From positions 1-43,616 of the forward strand of contig JBOGEX010000016.1 in NCBI GenBank assembly GCA_050741915.1: a DNA stretch of 43,616 nucleotides, written 5' to 3'. The notes under the pieces were generated by a model, which ran no database searches, was not told where the DNA came from, and saw nothing but the letters and a program-made list of their open reading frames with translations. Of this stretch, positions 33,934 to 42,118 are shown one piece after another. The stretch's first letter is position 1; every line of letters starts with the position of its first letter. The stretch is from JACCTH01 sp050741915 (lineage in GTDB: Bacteria > Actinomycetota > Acidimicrobiia > Spongiisociales > ZC4RG35). Made by a program: the position numbers and the translations under genes.

Positions 33934-34824
33934 CTAACCCAAGGCTCGGGCACGGGCGGCTGCCTGTGCCTCTGCCCCTCCCACGATCTCGGAAATCTCG
34001 GTAGTGATCTCGGCCTGCCGGGCTCGGTTGGCCGAAACAGTCAGGATCCGGATCAACTCGTCGGCATTGTCGGTCGCCGCCTTCATCGCCCGCCTCCGGG
34101 CTGAGTGCTCCGAGGCGGAGGCTTCGAGCAGCATGTTGAAGACGATGGCTTCAACGTAACGCGGTAGCAACCGATCGAGGATCTCTTCGGGACCGGGCTC
34201 GTATTCGTACGAAGCACTGGTCAACGGTGCCCCCTGGGGGGGCTCGATCGGGAGCAAGTCGTAGTGCCTGGGAACCTGGGTCATCGCCGACTGGAACCTC
34301 GTGAAGAGCGCCTCGACTGAATCGATGTCCCCGGAGGCGAACGAGCCCATCACCGAGTCGGCAATGGCGCGGGCGTCGCCGTAGCCCGGAGTGTCGGTTA
34401 CGCCGAGAAACGAACGTTCTAAGCGATATCCCCGGTATCGAAAATAGCCCTGGGCTTTCTTGCCGACGGCAAAGATGCGGATGTCTTTGCCTTCCCGGCG
34501 CAGGTCGATGACCCGCTGCTCGGCCATGCGGATGATCGTCGAGGCATAAGCCCCGGCCAGACCGCGATCAGAGGTGACCACCAACACCCCGACCCGTTTC
34601 ACCTCGCGGGTGGCGAGCAAAAGATGGCTGCTCCCGGTCCCGGCGACTCCAAGGTTCTGGATGACTTCGATCAACTTGGCGGTGTAGGGCTTGGAAGCGA
34701 CAACCCGGGCGCTGGCCTTGGGGATGCGGGAGGCGGCGATGAGCTCCATGGCGCGGGTGATCTTCTGCGTCGCCTGGACGCTTCTGATCCTCCGCCTGGT
34801 GTCACGAAGTTCGGCGCTGGCCAA
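33934..34824 (-). CDS. atpG: ATP synthase F1 gamma subunit
   Basis: 296-aa rotor shaft. The N-terminal coiled-coil helix is RRIRSVQATQKITRAMELIAA, the central Rossmann-like part has GVLVVTSDRGLAGAY, and the C-terminal helix ends RQAEITTEISEIVGGAEA. The start is TTG at 34824, 3 nt after the atpA stop. No better start is available near the conserved N-terminus. Confidence 0.95.
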   Translation of the reverse strand: MASAELRDTRRRIRSVQATQKITRAMELIAASRIPKASARVVASKPYTAKLIEVIQNLGVAGTGSSHLLLATREVKRVGVLVVTSDRGLAGAYASTIIRMAEQRVIDLRREGKDIRIFAVGKKAQGYFRYRGYRLERSFLGVTDTPGYGDARAIADSVMGSFASGDIDSVEALFTRFQSAMTQVPRHYDLLPIEPPQGAPLTSASYEYEPGPEEILDRLLPRYVEAIVFNMLLEASASEHSARRRAMKAATDNADELIRILTVSANRARQAEITTEISEIVGGAEAQAAARARALG

Positions 34825-34827
34825 CTT

Positions 34828-36366
34828 CTAACCCTTGTCGCCAGCGTCGAAGCCAGTGGCAAATTCCGAGATCGCTTGCTTGAGGCGCTCTTCGTCGGGC
34901 AGGTCTCCGGTGGTGGCGATGTGGTCGAGGAGGTCGCCATAACGGTCTGCCACGAATCGGCGCAAGCCGGATTCGAAGTCCTGTACCCGGTTCAGCGGCA
35001 CCTTGTCCATATGGCCATTGGTGACGGCGTAGATCGACAGAATCTGCTCGGCCACCGGCACCGGTGCGTACTGGCCCTGTTTGAGCACCTCCACCACCCG
35101 CCGGCCCCTTTCGAGCTGGGCGAGCGACGAGGCGTCGAGCTCGGAACCGAACTCGGCAAAGGCAGCCAGCTCCCGGAACTGGGCGAGGTTGAGGCGGAGC
35201 GGTCCGGCGATTTTCTTCATCGCTTTGACCTGAGCGTTACCACCGACTCTCGATACCGAGATGCCGGCGTTCATCGCCGGCCTTATGCCCTGGTAGAAGA
35301 GGTCCGATTCGAGAAAGCACTGACCGTCGGTGATCGAAATCACATTCGTTGGGATATAGGCGGAGACGTCATTGGCCTTAGTTTCGATCACTGGCAGCCC
35401 AGTGAGAGATCCGGCCCCGAGTTCGTTCGAGAGCTTGGCGCAACGCTCCAGCAGGCGGCTGTGGAGATAGAAGACATCGCCCGGATATGCCTCCCGTCCG
35501 GGGGGACGACGAAGCAGGAGCGAAATCTCTCGGTAGGCCACCGCTTGCTTGGAGAGATCATCGAACATGATCAAGGCGTGCTCGCCCTTGTACATCCAGT
35601 ACTGGCCCATCGCCGAGCCGGCGTAGGGGGCATACATCTGCAAAGCCGCCGGATCTGAGGCCGCCGAATTCACTACGACGGTGAATTCCATGGCCCCGGC
35701 CCGCTCCAGGGTGTCTACCACCTCGGCCACTGTTGAAGCCTTTTGGCCGATGGCGACGTATATGCACTTGACCGCCTGGTCGGTGCCCCAGTTCTGCCTC
35801 TGGTTGATGATCGTGTCGACGAGGATGGCGGTCTTGCCGGTTTGGCGGTCACCGATGATGAGCTGGCGCTGGCCGCGGCCGATCGGGGTCATCGAGTCAA
35901 TCGCCTTGATCCCGGTTTGGAGGGGCTCGCTCACCGGTTGGCGCTTGACCACCGACGGCGCTTGCACCTCGAGCAAACGGCGTTCGTCGGTGGCGATCGG
36001 ACCTTTCCCGTCGATGGGATTGCCAAGAGGATCTACCACCCGGCCGAGGAGCGCATCGCCCACGGGCACCGAGAGCACGTTGCCGGTCTGCTTGACGATT
36101 GCTCCCTCCTCGATATGGGAGGACTCGCCCATGAGCACCACTCCCAGGTCGTCCTCGTCGATATTGAGTGCGACCCCGATGAGTCCGCCGGGAAACTCGA
36201 GCAACTCCGATGCCATGACATTGGGCAATCCCTTGACCCGGGCGACGCCGTCGGCGACCGAAGTCACGTAACCCACTGTCTCCTGTTCGAGGCTCGGGCT
36301 CCAATCGGCCAGACGCTGGCGCAACGAAGCGGTGATGTCGTCAGGAGTGATCCTCAGCTCGGCCAT
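34828..36366 (-). CDS. atpA: ATP synthase F1 alpha subunit
   Basis: 512-aa regulatory nucleotide-binding subunit with Walker A GDRQTGKTAIL, LIMFDDLSKQAVAYRE and the arginine-finger region ISVSRVGGNAQ. N-terminal ITPDDITASLRQRL contacts delta. ATG with GAGGAG 9 nt upstream. Confidence 0.97.
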   Translation of the reverse strand: MAELRITPDDITASLRQRLADWSPSLEQETVGYVTSVADGVARVKGLPNVMASELLEFPGGLIGVALNIDEDDLGVVLMGESSHIEEGAIVKQTGNVLSVPVGDALLGRVVDPLGNPIDGKGPIATDERRLLEVQAPSVVKRQPVSEPLQTGIKAIDSMTPIGRGQRQLIIGDRQTGKTAILVDTIINQRQNWGTDQAVKCIYVAIGQKASTVAEVVDTLERAGAMEFTVVVNSAASDPAALQMYAPYAGSAMGQYWMYKGEHALIMFDDLSKQAVAYREISLLLRRPPGREAYPGDVFYLHSRLLERCAKLSNELGAGSLTGLPVIETKANDVSAYIPTNVISITDGQCFLESDLFYQGIRPAMNAGISVSRVGGNAQVKAMKKIAGPLRLNLAQFRELAAFAEFGSELDASSLAQLERGRRVVEVLKQGQYAPVPVAEQILSIYAVTNGHMDKVPLNRVQDFESGLRRFVADRYGDLLDHIATTGDLPDEERLKQAISEFATGFDAGDKG

Positions 36367-36394
36367 CTGTTGCGTCTCCTCGTTTTTCTCTGGC

Positions 36395-36946
36395 TCAGTT
36401 GTTTCGTAGGACCTGGCGGAGGCCGGCCAGCCGATGAGCTACCGACCCGTCGATCACGACGTCACCGATTGTGGCCACCACGCCTCCAATTAGGTCCGGA
36501 TCGACGATCGTCTTCACTGCGAGCTCCTTCCCGGTCGCTCGGGAAAGTGCCTGCACCAGGCGATCCAACATTGCCGGCTCTAGCGGGATGGCGGAACGAA
36601 TCTCGGCCACTGCCTGGGACCGGGAGGTGGCGGTAATTTCGACAAACCTATCGACGATGTCGCCCAGGTCGCTGGCCCGCCCCTGGCCGACAATAAAACC
36701 AACCAACCCGCGCACGAGGTCGGAGGCTGCTCCCGGCCCGACCAGGTCGTCGACGATGGCCTGCTTACGATCGACCGGTAGCTGGGGATTGGTGAGAGCG
36801 TCGCGCAACTCGCTCGAATCGGCCATCGCCCTGGCCACAGTGAACAGATCCCGCTCGGTTGCCTCCAGCTTCCCCTCGGCCTTGGCAAGGTCGAAAATGG
36901 CGGTCGCGTAGCCGCCGATTCGATCGCGCTCGGACCTTGCTGTCAC
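36395..36946 (-). CDS. atpH: ATP synthase F1 delta subunit
   Basis: 183-aa peripheral-stalk subunit. It has the N-terminal helical bundle (RIGGYATAIFDLAKAEGK) and the C-terminal family signature DPDLIGGVVATIGDVVIDGSV. The start is GTG overlapping the atpF stop (GTGA). Delta and b are separate proteins here, unlike the b-delta fusion of mycobacteria. Confidence 0.95.
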   Translation of the reverse strand: MTARSERDRIGGYATAIFDLAKAEGKLEATERDLFTVARAMADSSELRDALTNPQLPVDRKQAIVDDLVGPGAASDLVRGLVGFIVGQGRASDLGDIVDRFVEITATSRSQAVAEIRSAIPLEPAMLDRLVQALSRATGKELAVKTIVDPDLIGGVVATIGDVVIDGSVAHRLAGLRQVLRNN

Positions 36947-37503
36947 TTGTTGCTTTCCAGCTCGGCAATGTATTGATCGACCAAACCGAGTTGGGTCTCG
37001 CGGTCGAGATTCTTCCCCACGACCTTCTCCGCCAGGTCGATGGAAAGGTTGGCGACCTCCCGGCGGGCTTCGCTCAGAGCCTGCGACTTCTCCTCGCCGG
37101 CCTCTTCTCGGGCCTTGGAGACGATCCCATCCGCTTCCGCCTGGGCCCGGGCGATGAGGTCAGTCTTCATCTGCTCGGCGGACTTGCGAGCCTCCTCGAT
37201 GAGCGCATTGCCCTTGGTACGGGCCTCGGCCATCTGCTGCTCGTAGTCCTTGCGCAAGCTCTCGGCTTCGTTCTTCGCCCGTTCGGCGTCCTCCAGCTTG
37301 CCGGTTATCGCCTTTTGCCGCGCCTCCAGCGTTCGGTTGATGGAGGGCAGGGCCCATTTCCAGACGAAGAAGAAGACGATAAGAAACGCGATAATTCCGG
37401 CGATCAACTCGTTGGTCTCCGGGAGCACTAAGGAAACGTTCGAACCGCCCTCCGCTTCTGCTTCTCCCGAAGCCAGGATCGCCATCCAAGAACTCTTGCG
37501 CAC
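36943..37503 (-). CDS. atpF: ATP synthase F0 b subunit
   Basis: 186-aa stator. One transmembrane helix (LIAGIIAFLIVFFFVWKWALP, about residues 36-56) is followed by a long charged coiled coil and a C-terminal delta-binding part. Start GTG at 37503 is supported by AGGAGG 6 nt upstream. The upstream continuation of the frame lies antisense-free but inside atpE and is shadow. Confidence 0.94.
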   Translation of the reverse strand: MRKSSWMAILASGEAEAEGGSNVSLVLPETNELIAGIIAFLIVFFFVWKWALPSINRTLEARQKAITGKLEDAERAKNEAESLRKDYEQQMAEARTKGNALIEEARKSAEQMKTDLIARAQAEADGIVSKAREEAGEEKSQALSEARREVANLSIDLAEKVVGKNLDRETQLGLVDQYIAELESNK

Positions 37504-37513
37504 GGACAACCTC

Positions 37514-37738
37514 CTAGGCGATGAAGAAGAGAACGAAGCCCAAGAGGGCCAGCGCCTCGGTGAAAGCGATACCCAGGAACATGGTGGTACGGACCGTTCC
37601 CGCCATCTCAGGCTGCCGGGCCATGGCGGTGATGGCGTTACCCACCACGATGCCGATCCCGATACCGGGACCGACGGCGGCCAGTCCATAACCGATGAGA
37701 GCGATGGCTCCCCGGAGTGCCTCGATATTGCCTTCCAT
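37514..37738 (-). CDS. atpE: ATP synthase F0 c subunit
   Basis: 74-aa helical hairpin forming the rotor ring. Helix 1 has the glycine repeat GPGIGIGIVVGNA, the polar loop is ARQPE, and helix 2 carries the ion-binding Glu61 (AFTEALALLGF). ATG 37738 with AAGGAGG upstream. The coupling ion is probably H+, but I did not rule out Na+ rigorously. Confidence 0.96.
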   Translation of the reverse strand: MEGNIEALRGAIALIGYGLAAVGPGIGIGIVVGNAITAMARQPEMAGTVRTTMFLGIAFTEALALLGFVLFFIA

Positions 37739-37748
37739 TTGCGCCTCC

Positions 37749-38579
37749 TTAGTGCTCTGGGTGTAGGGAAGACTGGATGTAGACCGCCGACAGCAGAGTG
37801 AAGATGTAGGCCTGGAGGCTGGCGACGACCAGCTCGAACATGAAGATGAACAGCCCGAAGGCGAACCAGACGATGCCGACCCCCGCCTTGGGACCGATCT
37901 CACCGATGGCTAGCACAAAGGCAATACCCGAGCCGAGCAACAGGGAAAGCATCAGGTGACCGGCGACCATGTTGGCGAACAACCGCACCGCCAGCGTCAG
38001 CGGTCGCAATGCGAAAGTGGAGAAGAACTCGATGAGCCCTACCAGCGGCCGCAGCGCCACTGGCACCGACTTGGGCCAGGCGATGTCGGTGATGTATCGG
38101 ATCCCGTTCTTTTTGAACCCGACGATCACGAAGGTGAAATAGGTCAAGATCGATAGGAACGCCGGGAGTGCCATCCGCGAGGTGATAGGGAAGTTGATAA
38201 ATGGGGTCACTTCGAAGAAGTTGCCGACGAGGATCAGCATGAAGATCGAGAGCAGGTACGGCGTGTACTTGACCCCTTCGGGTCCGATGATGTCGCGGGC
38301 GATCCCGTCCCGTACGAATTCGACCAGGCTCTGGATGGCTGCCTCAAACTTGCTCGGTACCAATCGGTTGCGGCGCAGTCCGAAGTAGAGCAAGGCGATG
38401 ACAATCGCCGCCGCCAGAAAGAAGAGCAACACGGTGCGGGTGAAGTGGAGAGGGCCGAGGCTGAAGAGCGGCGTGTTGAACTCGAAGAGGGTCTTGACGT
38501 CCTCGGGCGGGCAGATGACCTCGTTGGCCACGTCACATTCGTGATCGACCGCCGCCAAGGGTGGTATCAGCCTGCCCAA
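37749..38579 (-). CDS. atpB: ATP synthase F0 a subunit
   Basis: 276-aa membrane subunit that forms the proton half-channels. The conserved Arg lies in RPLTLAVRLFANMVAGHL and the last helices hold FELVVASLQAYIFTLL. The start is TTG 38579, which overlaps the preceding gene by 13 nt. A later in-frame start is possible, since the first 30 residues (including HECDVANEVICPPED) are variable in the family. Confidence 0.94.
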   Translation of the reverse strand: MGRLIPPLAAVDHECDVANEVICPPEDVKTLFEFNTPLFSLGPLHFTRTVLLFFLAAAIVIALLYFGLRRNRLVPSKFEAAIQSLVEFVRDGIARDIIGPEGVKYTPYLLSIFMLILVGNFFEVTPFINFPITSRMALPAFLSILTYFTFVIVGFKKNGIRYITDIAWPKSVPVALRPLVGLIEFFSTFALRPLTLAVRLFANMVAGHLMLSLLLGSGIAFVLAIGEIGPKAGVGIVWFAFGLFIFMFELVVASLQAYIFTLLSAVYIQSSLHPEH

Positions 38580-38992
38580 TCCAGGTTCCTTTCTCGCCCC
38601 CGCATCACCGCGATCGCTTCCAGCGTGACCAGCACCAGGTAGCAGACCACAGCCGAGATCCCGAACGCCACCTTGTCGATCTCGACAAAGCGCACCACCA
38701 ACAACATCGTCCCGGCGATGAGGGCCATACGAAGGACGAAGCCGATCAGGGCGGCGGCATGATACATAGTGAGGGAGTGGCGAAACGCCAGGCTGAGGGC
38801 CTTTCCGGCCAAATAGAAGTTGACAACGACGACGGCAAGCCCGATAGCGGCGGCGATCGCCCCCGCGCGGCCGCGCAGAAGCCAGGCGATCCCGAGGATG
38901 GGAACGATTAAGTAGACGGCGCGGGCAACCATGTGTCGAGCGACAATTGCCTCCACCGGCACCTTCGCCGAGGGCGGGGCCTCATGGGTCAC
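38567..38992 (-). CDS. atpI: ATP synthase subunit I-like membrane protein
   Basis: 141 aa from GTG 38992. Four hydrophobic helices span residues 25-130 (YLIVPILGIAWLL, AIGLAVVVVNFYLAG, ALIGFVLRMALIAGTMLLVV, AVVCYLVLVTLEAIAVM). Length, helix count and place between atpZ and atpB fit AtpI, which helps c-ring assembly. Start overlaps the atpZ stop (GTGA). Confidence 0.8.
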   Translation of the reverse strand: MTHEAPPSAKVPVEAIVARHMVARAVYLIVPILGIAWLLRGRAGAIAAAIGLAVVVVNFYLAGKALSLAFRHSLTMYHAAALIGFVLRMALIAGTMLLVVRFVEIDKVAFGISAVVCYLVLVTLEAIAVMRGRERNLDWAG

Positions 38993-39243
38993 GGACGCCT
39001 CCGCTCGATGTGCTCCATCTCCTTCGACTTCTTGTACATGGTCACAAACCCGGCGTATGAACCCGCCAGGATCCCGATTACCACCAGCCACGGTCGGGTG
39101 TCGAGCCACAGGTCGGCGAGATAGCCGAGCAGGGTGCCGGAGAGGATCGAACCCAAGAAAGAGCCCGACGCCGCCCATCCACTGACCGAGTCGCTTGCTC
39201 CTCGGTCCGAATCTGTTGGTGGGCGGCTGTTGTGGTCGCTCAT
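38989..39243 (-). CDS. atpZ: AtpZ/AtpI family protein
   Basis: 84-aa protein with a polar N-terminus and two helices: SFLGSILSGTLLGYLADLWL, then WLVVIGILAGSYAGFVTMY followed by a Lys-rich end. The Gly pattern and length match AtpZ, a partner of AtpI in ATP synthase assembly or Mg/Ca transport. First gene of the operon. The ATG at 39243 has only CACAAG in front, which is the edge of a palindrome. Confidence 0.82.
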   Translation of the reverse strand: MSDHNSRPPTDSDRGASDSVSGWAASGSFLGSILSGTLLGYLADLWLDTRPWLVVIGILAGSYAGFVTMYKKSKEMEHIERRRP

Positions 39244-39244
39244 C

Positions 39245-39262
39245 TTGTGAATTGTTTCACAA
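39245..39262. promoter_or_regulatory. CRP/GlxR-like palindrome at the head of the atp operon
   Basis: TTGTGAATTGTTTCACAA contains a perfect TGTGA-N6-TCACA, the consensus half-sites for CRP/FNR-family regulators (GlxR in actinobacteria). It ends 1 nt before the atpZ start codon. On the minus strand a TAGACT -10-like box lies just upstream, with TTTGCC 18 nt further, so the palindrome would cover the transcription start and act as a repressor site. No protein gene for such a regulator is in the window. Confidence 0.5.
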
Positions 39263-39289
39263 AGTCTAGTCCCGGGCCCTTCCCGGGGC

Positions 39290-39396
39290 AAATTTGGTGC
39301 ACGAAGACCAGCTCTGACCAAATTCGGTGTAGGAAAACCAAGGGTTGGTCGTGGCGCAACAGATTTGTCTGGAATTCGTCGTGGAGCACCAAATTT
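39290..39396. repeat. Four-unit 21-nt palindromic array, element C
   Basis: Direct units at 39290-39310 and 39320-39340, inverted units at 39346-39366 and 39376-39396, spacers 9, 5 and 9 nt. Boxes are AAATTTGGT, AAATTCGGT, AAATCTGTT and AAATTTGGT. The second halves (GCACGAAGACCA, GCTCCACGACGA and variants) differ from elements A and B. It lies between the atp promoter region and the glyA stop. Confidence 0.85.
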
Positions 39397-39410
39397 CGTT
39401 GCCGGGCGCC

Positions 39411-40682
39411 TCAGACATGCCCGCTGAAATCGCCTGGGTAGGGAGGGAAGCTCTGGGCGAGGTCTCGCACCCGTTTTTCCACGACCCCCAACTCCGTCTC
39501 GTCATCTCCGGCCTGGAGAGCCTGGGCGATCAGGATGGCTACCTCTTGGGCCTCCCCCTCCTTCATCCCCATCGTTGTCATCGCCGGCGTTCCGATTCGG
39601 AGCCCGGAGGCTCGGTACGGTGGGCGGGGATCGTTGGGAATGGTGTTGAAGTTGAGGGTGATGCCGATCCGATCGAGTCGGCCCGCGGCTTCCTTCCCGG
39701 TCAGCTCTTCATCGATCGAGCGGAGGTCGATGAGAAAGAGGTGGTTGTCGGTGCCTCCGGAGACCACCCGGACTCCCTCCTCCTGAATCTGGGTAGCCAT
39801 CGCCTGAGCGTTGCGAACGATCTGATGCGCATAGTCAGAGAAGGCCGGGGTGGATGCTTCTTGAAAGCAGACGGCCTTCGCGGCCACCTGGCTCATGATC
39901 GGACCTCCCTGGGCATTGGGGAAGACCGCCTTGTCGATGTCCGTGGCAAACTTCGACTTGGCGAGGATCATCCCGCCCCGAGGGCCGCGCAGAGCCTTGT
40001 GGGTAGTAGCGGTGACCACGTCGGCATGAGGCACCGGGTTGGGGTAGGCCTTGCCTGCCACCAGACCGATGAAGTGAGCGGCATCGACCATGAAGATGGC
40101 GTCGACGTCATCAGCGATCTGACGAAAGCGTTCGTAGTCGAGCTGTCGGGAATAGGCCGAGTAACCGGCGAGGAGGATCTTCGGGCGGTGCTCTTTGGCG
40201 AGCCGTTCGACCTCGGCCATGTCGATGATCTCGGTATCGGGGTCGACTCCGTAAGCGGCGAAGTTGTAATAGAGGCCGGAGAAGTTGACCGGCGAACCGT
40301 GGGTGAGGTGTCCGCCCTGGTCGAGCCTCATGCCCAAGACGGTGTCGCCGGGGTTGATGAGTGAGAAGTACACGCCCATGTTGGCCTGCGCACCGGAATG
40401 AGCCTGGACATTGGCGTGCTCCGCACCGAACAGGGCTTTGGCCCGATCGATGGCCAGGCTCTCCATCTCGTCCACCACCCCGCAGCCCTCGTAGTAACGA
40501 CGGTGGGGATAACCCTCGGCGTATTTGTTGGTGAAGACGGAGCCGGAGGCTGCCATCACCGCCGGGGAGGCGAAGTTCTCCGAGGCGACGAGGTGGACAT
40601 GGGTGTTCTGACGCTCGACATCCTTACGTATCAGGCGGGCGATCTCGGGGTCGACCTGCTCGATGGGCCGGGTGTCAATCAT
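39411..40682 (-). CDS. glyA: Serine hydroxymethyltransferase
   Basis: 423-aa PLP enzyme interconverting serine and glycine with tetrahydrofolate. It has LVASENFASPAVM, the substrate loop NKYAEGYPHRRYYEGC and the PLP lysine in TATTHKALRGPRGG (Lys229). ATG 40682 is preferred over a TTG three codons upstream. It is divergent from the lipoprotein gene across about 79 bp. Confidence 0.96.
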   Translation of the reverse strand: MIDTRPIEQVDPEIARLIRKDVERQNTHVHLVASENFASPAVMAASGSVFTNKYAEGYPHRRYYEGCGVVDEMESLAIDRAKALFGAEHANVQAHSGAQANMGVYFSLINPGDTVLGMRLDQGGHLTHGSPVNFSGLYYNFAAYGVDPDTEIIDMAEVERLAKEHRPKILLAGYSAYSRQLDYERFRQIADDVDAIFMVDAAHFIGLVAGKAYPNPVPHADVVTATTHKALRGPRGGMILAKSKFATDIDKAVFPNAQGGPIMSQVAAKAVCFQEASTPAFSDYAHQIVRNAQAMATQIQEEGVRVVSGGTDNHLFLIDLRSIDEELTGKEAAGRLDRIGITLNFNTIPNDPRPPYRASGLRIGTPAMTTMGMKEGEAQEVAILIAQALQAGDDETELGVVEKRVRDLAQSFPPYPGDFSGHV

Positions 40683-40761
40683 GCAACTCAACCATCGATG
40701 CCGACATTACCCCCGAACGCCTCATGGCCTGCCGCCTCCTCGTCTGCCAGATTCAGCAACA

Positions 40762-41226
40762 GTGAAAGCTTGCTCCTTGTTGCTGGTCTTGCTGATGTCT
40801 TGCGGCACTCCCCCGCTCGACGAGGTCAGTCCAACGTCGACGTCGCGGGCGGCGCCCGTGACTTCGACGACCAGCGCCACAATGGCGCCGTCCACATCGA
40901 CGATCTCGCCGTCGACCATCGGCGGGGCCACTCCCAAACCGGCCGACTTTCCGACTCTGGAGGAACTGAAGGGCCTGGTTTCTCCCTTCGTCGAGCCCGC
41001 CTTGCTCGGGGTCATGCGGTACCGATATCGCTCGATCACCAAGGTTGGAGACCCGGCCGACTGGTGGATGGTCGAGGGAGCGGTGAACACTGAGACTCAG
41101 ACGACCTTGCTTCGCTTCGAGGTTCCGAACCATGTCACCGAAGGACGAATCTGCGTGCTCTCGTCGAGCCGGGGGACGTGGGTTGCCGGGGCGGACCAGG
41201 TCTTGTACCAGGTGACGCCGCCATAG
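40762..41226 (+). CDS. Putative lipoprotein with Thr/Ser-rich linker
   Basis: 154 aa from GTG 40762 (VKACSLLLVLLMSC). The signal ends in a lipobox-like LMSC, followed by a Ser/Thr/Pro linker and a C-terminal domain (FPTLEELKGLVSPF, RYRYRSITKVGDPADWW, ending YQVTPP). No family is recognised. A longer frame upstream is antisense to glyA and unlikely. Probably a cell-surface protein. Confidence 0.6.
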   Translation: MKACSLLLVLLMSCGTPPLDEVSPTSTSRAAPVTSTTSATMAPSTSTISPSTIGGATPKPADFPTLEELKGLVSPFVEPALLGVMRYRYRSITKVGDPADWWMVEGAVNTETQTTLLRFEVPNHVTEGRICVLSSSRGTWVAGADQVLYQVTPP

Positions 41227-41534
41227 AAGGGCCCTCAATCCTGATCCCCGACTATTTCGTCGCAGCCGACTACGCCGCCAACATCGTGGCTTCCGAGCCC
41301 GAGATCGTTGGCGTCAATGTCATCAACGATGTCCTTGCGCTCCATTTGCAAATTCTGGCCGATCGAGAGGAGCAAAAAGAAGGGGATGACCAAGATCTCT
41401 GGGTCGGCCGCCAGGGTTTCATCATGAAGCTCGAGTTGACAGCGCCAGGAGACGCCCCGACGGGTATGTACTTCGAGTTATTCGACGTCAATGGGGAAGT
41501 CACTATCAAGGTCCCACCTCTAACTGCGGGATAA
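41178..41534 (+). CDS. Hypothetical protein overlapping the lipoprotein end
   Basis: 118 codons from GTG 41178, overlapping the previous gene by 49 nt. The protein-like part starts around residue 20 (PSILIPDYFVAADYAANIVASE) and contains VINDVLALHLQILADREEQKEG and a C-terminal strand-rich part (FELFDVNGEVTIKVPP). There is no signal or helix. The start is unsure because no ATG exists, and it may be a remnant of a larger gene. Confidence 0.45.
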   Translation: MGCRGGPGLVPGDAAIEGPSILIPDYFVAADYAANIVASEPEIVGVNVINDVLALHLQILADREEQKEGDDQDLWVGRQGFIMKLELTAPGDAPTGMYFELFDVNGEVTIKVPPLTAG

Positions 41535-41545
41535 CGGTTGTCCGA

Positions 41546-41561
41546 AGCCGCGACCGCGGCT
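41546..41561. terminator. Short hairpin between convergent genes
   Basis: AGCCGC and GCGGCT with a GACC loop lie between the hypothetical gene and the tsaC stop. The stem is small and has no U-run, so it is a weak candidate. Confidence 0.35.
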
Positions 41562-42118
41562 CAGATGCCCAGGTCGAGGGGACCGGAGCGGAGTAAGACC
41601 GGGGAGTCATGACGGACGTCTACAGAGGTAGAGGCGACGCCGCCTGAGGCAGTTCCTAAAAGGTAAGTCGCCACCTGGTCGCCCAAGACCGAGACAGCCT
41701 CAGTATCGGTCAGGGTCTCGGGACCCGACGAAAGGTTGGCGCTGGTGACGGCCAAGGGCCCGACGGCTCTTAGTAACTCGAGCGCGACCGGGTGATCGGG
41801 GACTCGCACTCCGAGCGATTGAGAATCTCCCACTCCTGGCGGCCAGGTGGTTCTGGGTCGGGCAATCAGGTTCAACGGCCCGGGCCAATGGAGGCTGGCC
41901 CAGAGTCGGGCGTAGTCCGGGAGATCAACCATTGCCAGGCCATGCTCTAGATCCGGAACAAGGAGCCCAATCGGCTGGTCGGTATTCCGTCCCTTGATGG
42001 CGAAGAGGCGAGCCACTGCATCGGGGTTGTGGGGATCTGCTCCGATCCCGTAAACGGTGTCGGTCGGAATGCCGATCACGTGTCCGGCCCTGAGATGAAC
42101 CACAGCTTCGTCAATCAA
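41561..42118 (-). CDS. tsaC: L-threonylcarbamoyladenylate synthase (YrdC/Sua5 type)
   Basis: 185-aa enzyme that makes threonylcarbamoyl-AMP for the t6A37 modification of ANN-decoding tRNAs. It has IPTDTVYGIGADP, the nucleotide-binding KGRNTDQPIGLLV, and TSANLSSGPETLT near the end. It is the short YrdC form without a Sua5 C-terminal domain. It overlaps prmC by 8 nt, a common pairing in actinobacteria. Confidence 0.92.
   Translation of the reverse strand: MIDEAVVHLRAGHVIGIPTDTVYGIGADPHNPDAVARLFAIKGRNTDQPIGLLVPDLEHGLAMVDLPDYARLWASLHWPGPLNLIARPRTTWPPGVGDSQSLGVRVPDHPVALELLRAVGPLAVTSANLSSGPETLTDTEAVSVLGDQVATYLLGTASGGVASTSVDVRHDSPVLLRSGPLDLGI

Noticed and set aside
36943..37689. Long form of the ATP synthase b subunit
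   Set aside because: The extra N-terminus lies over atpE. GTG 37503 has a strong ribosome binding site and fits the family.
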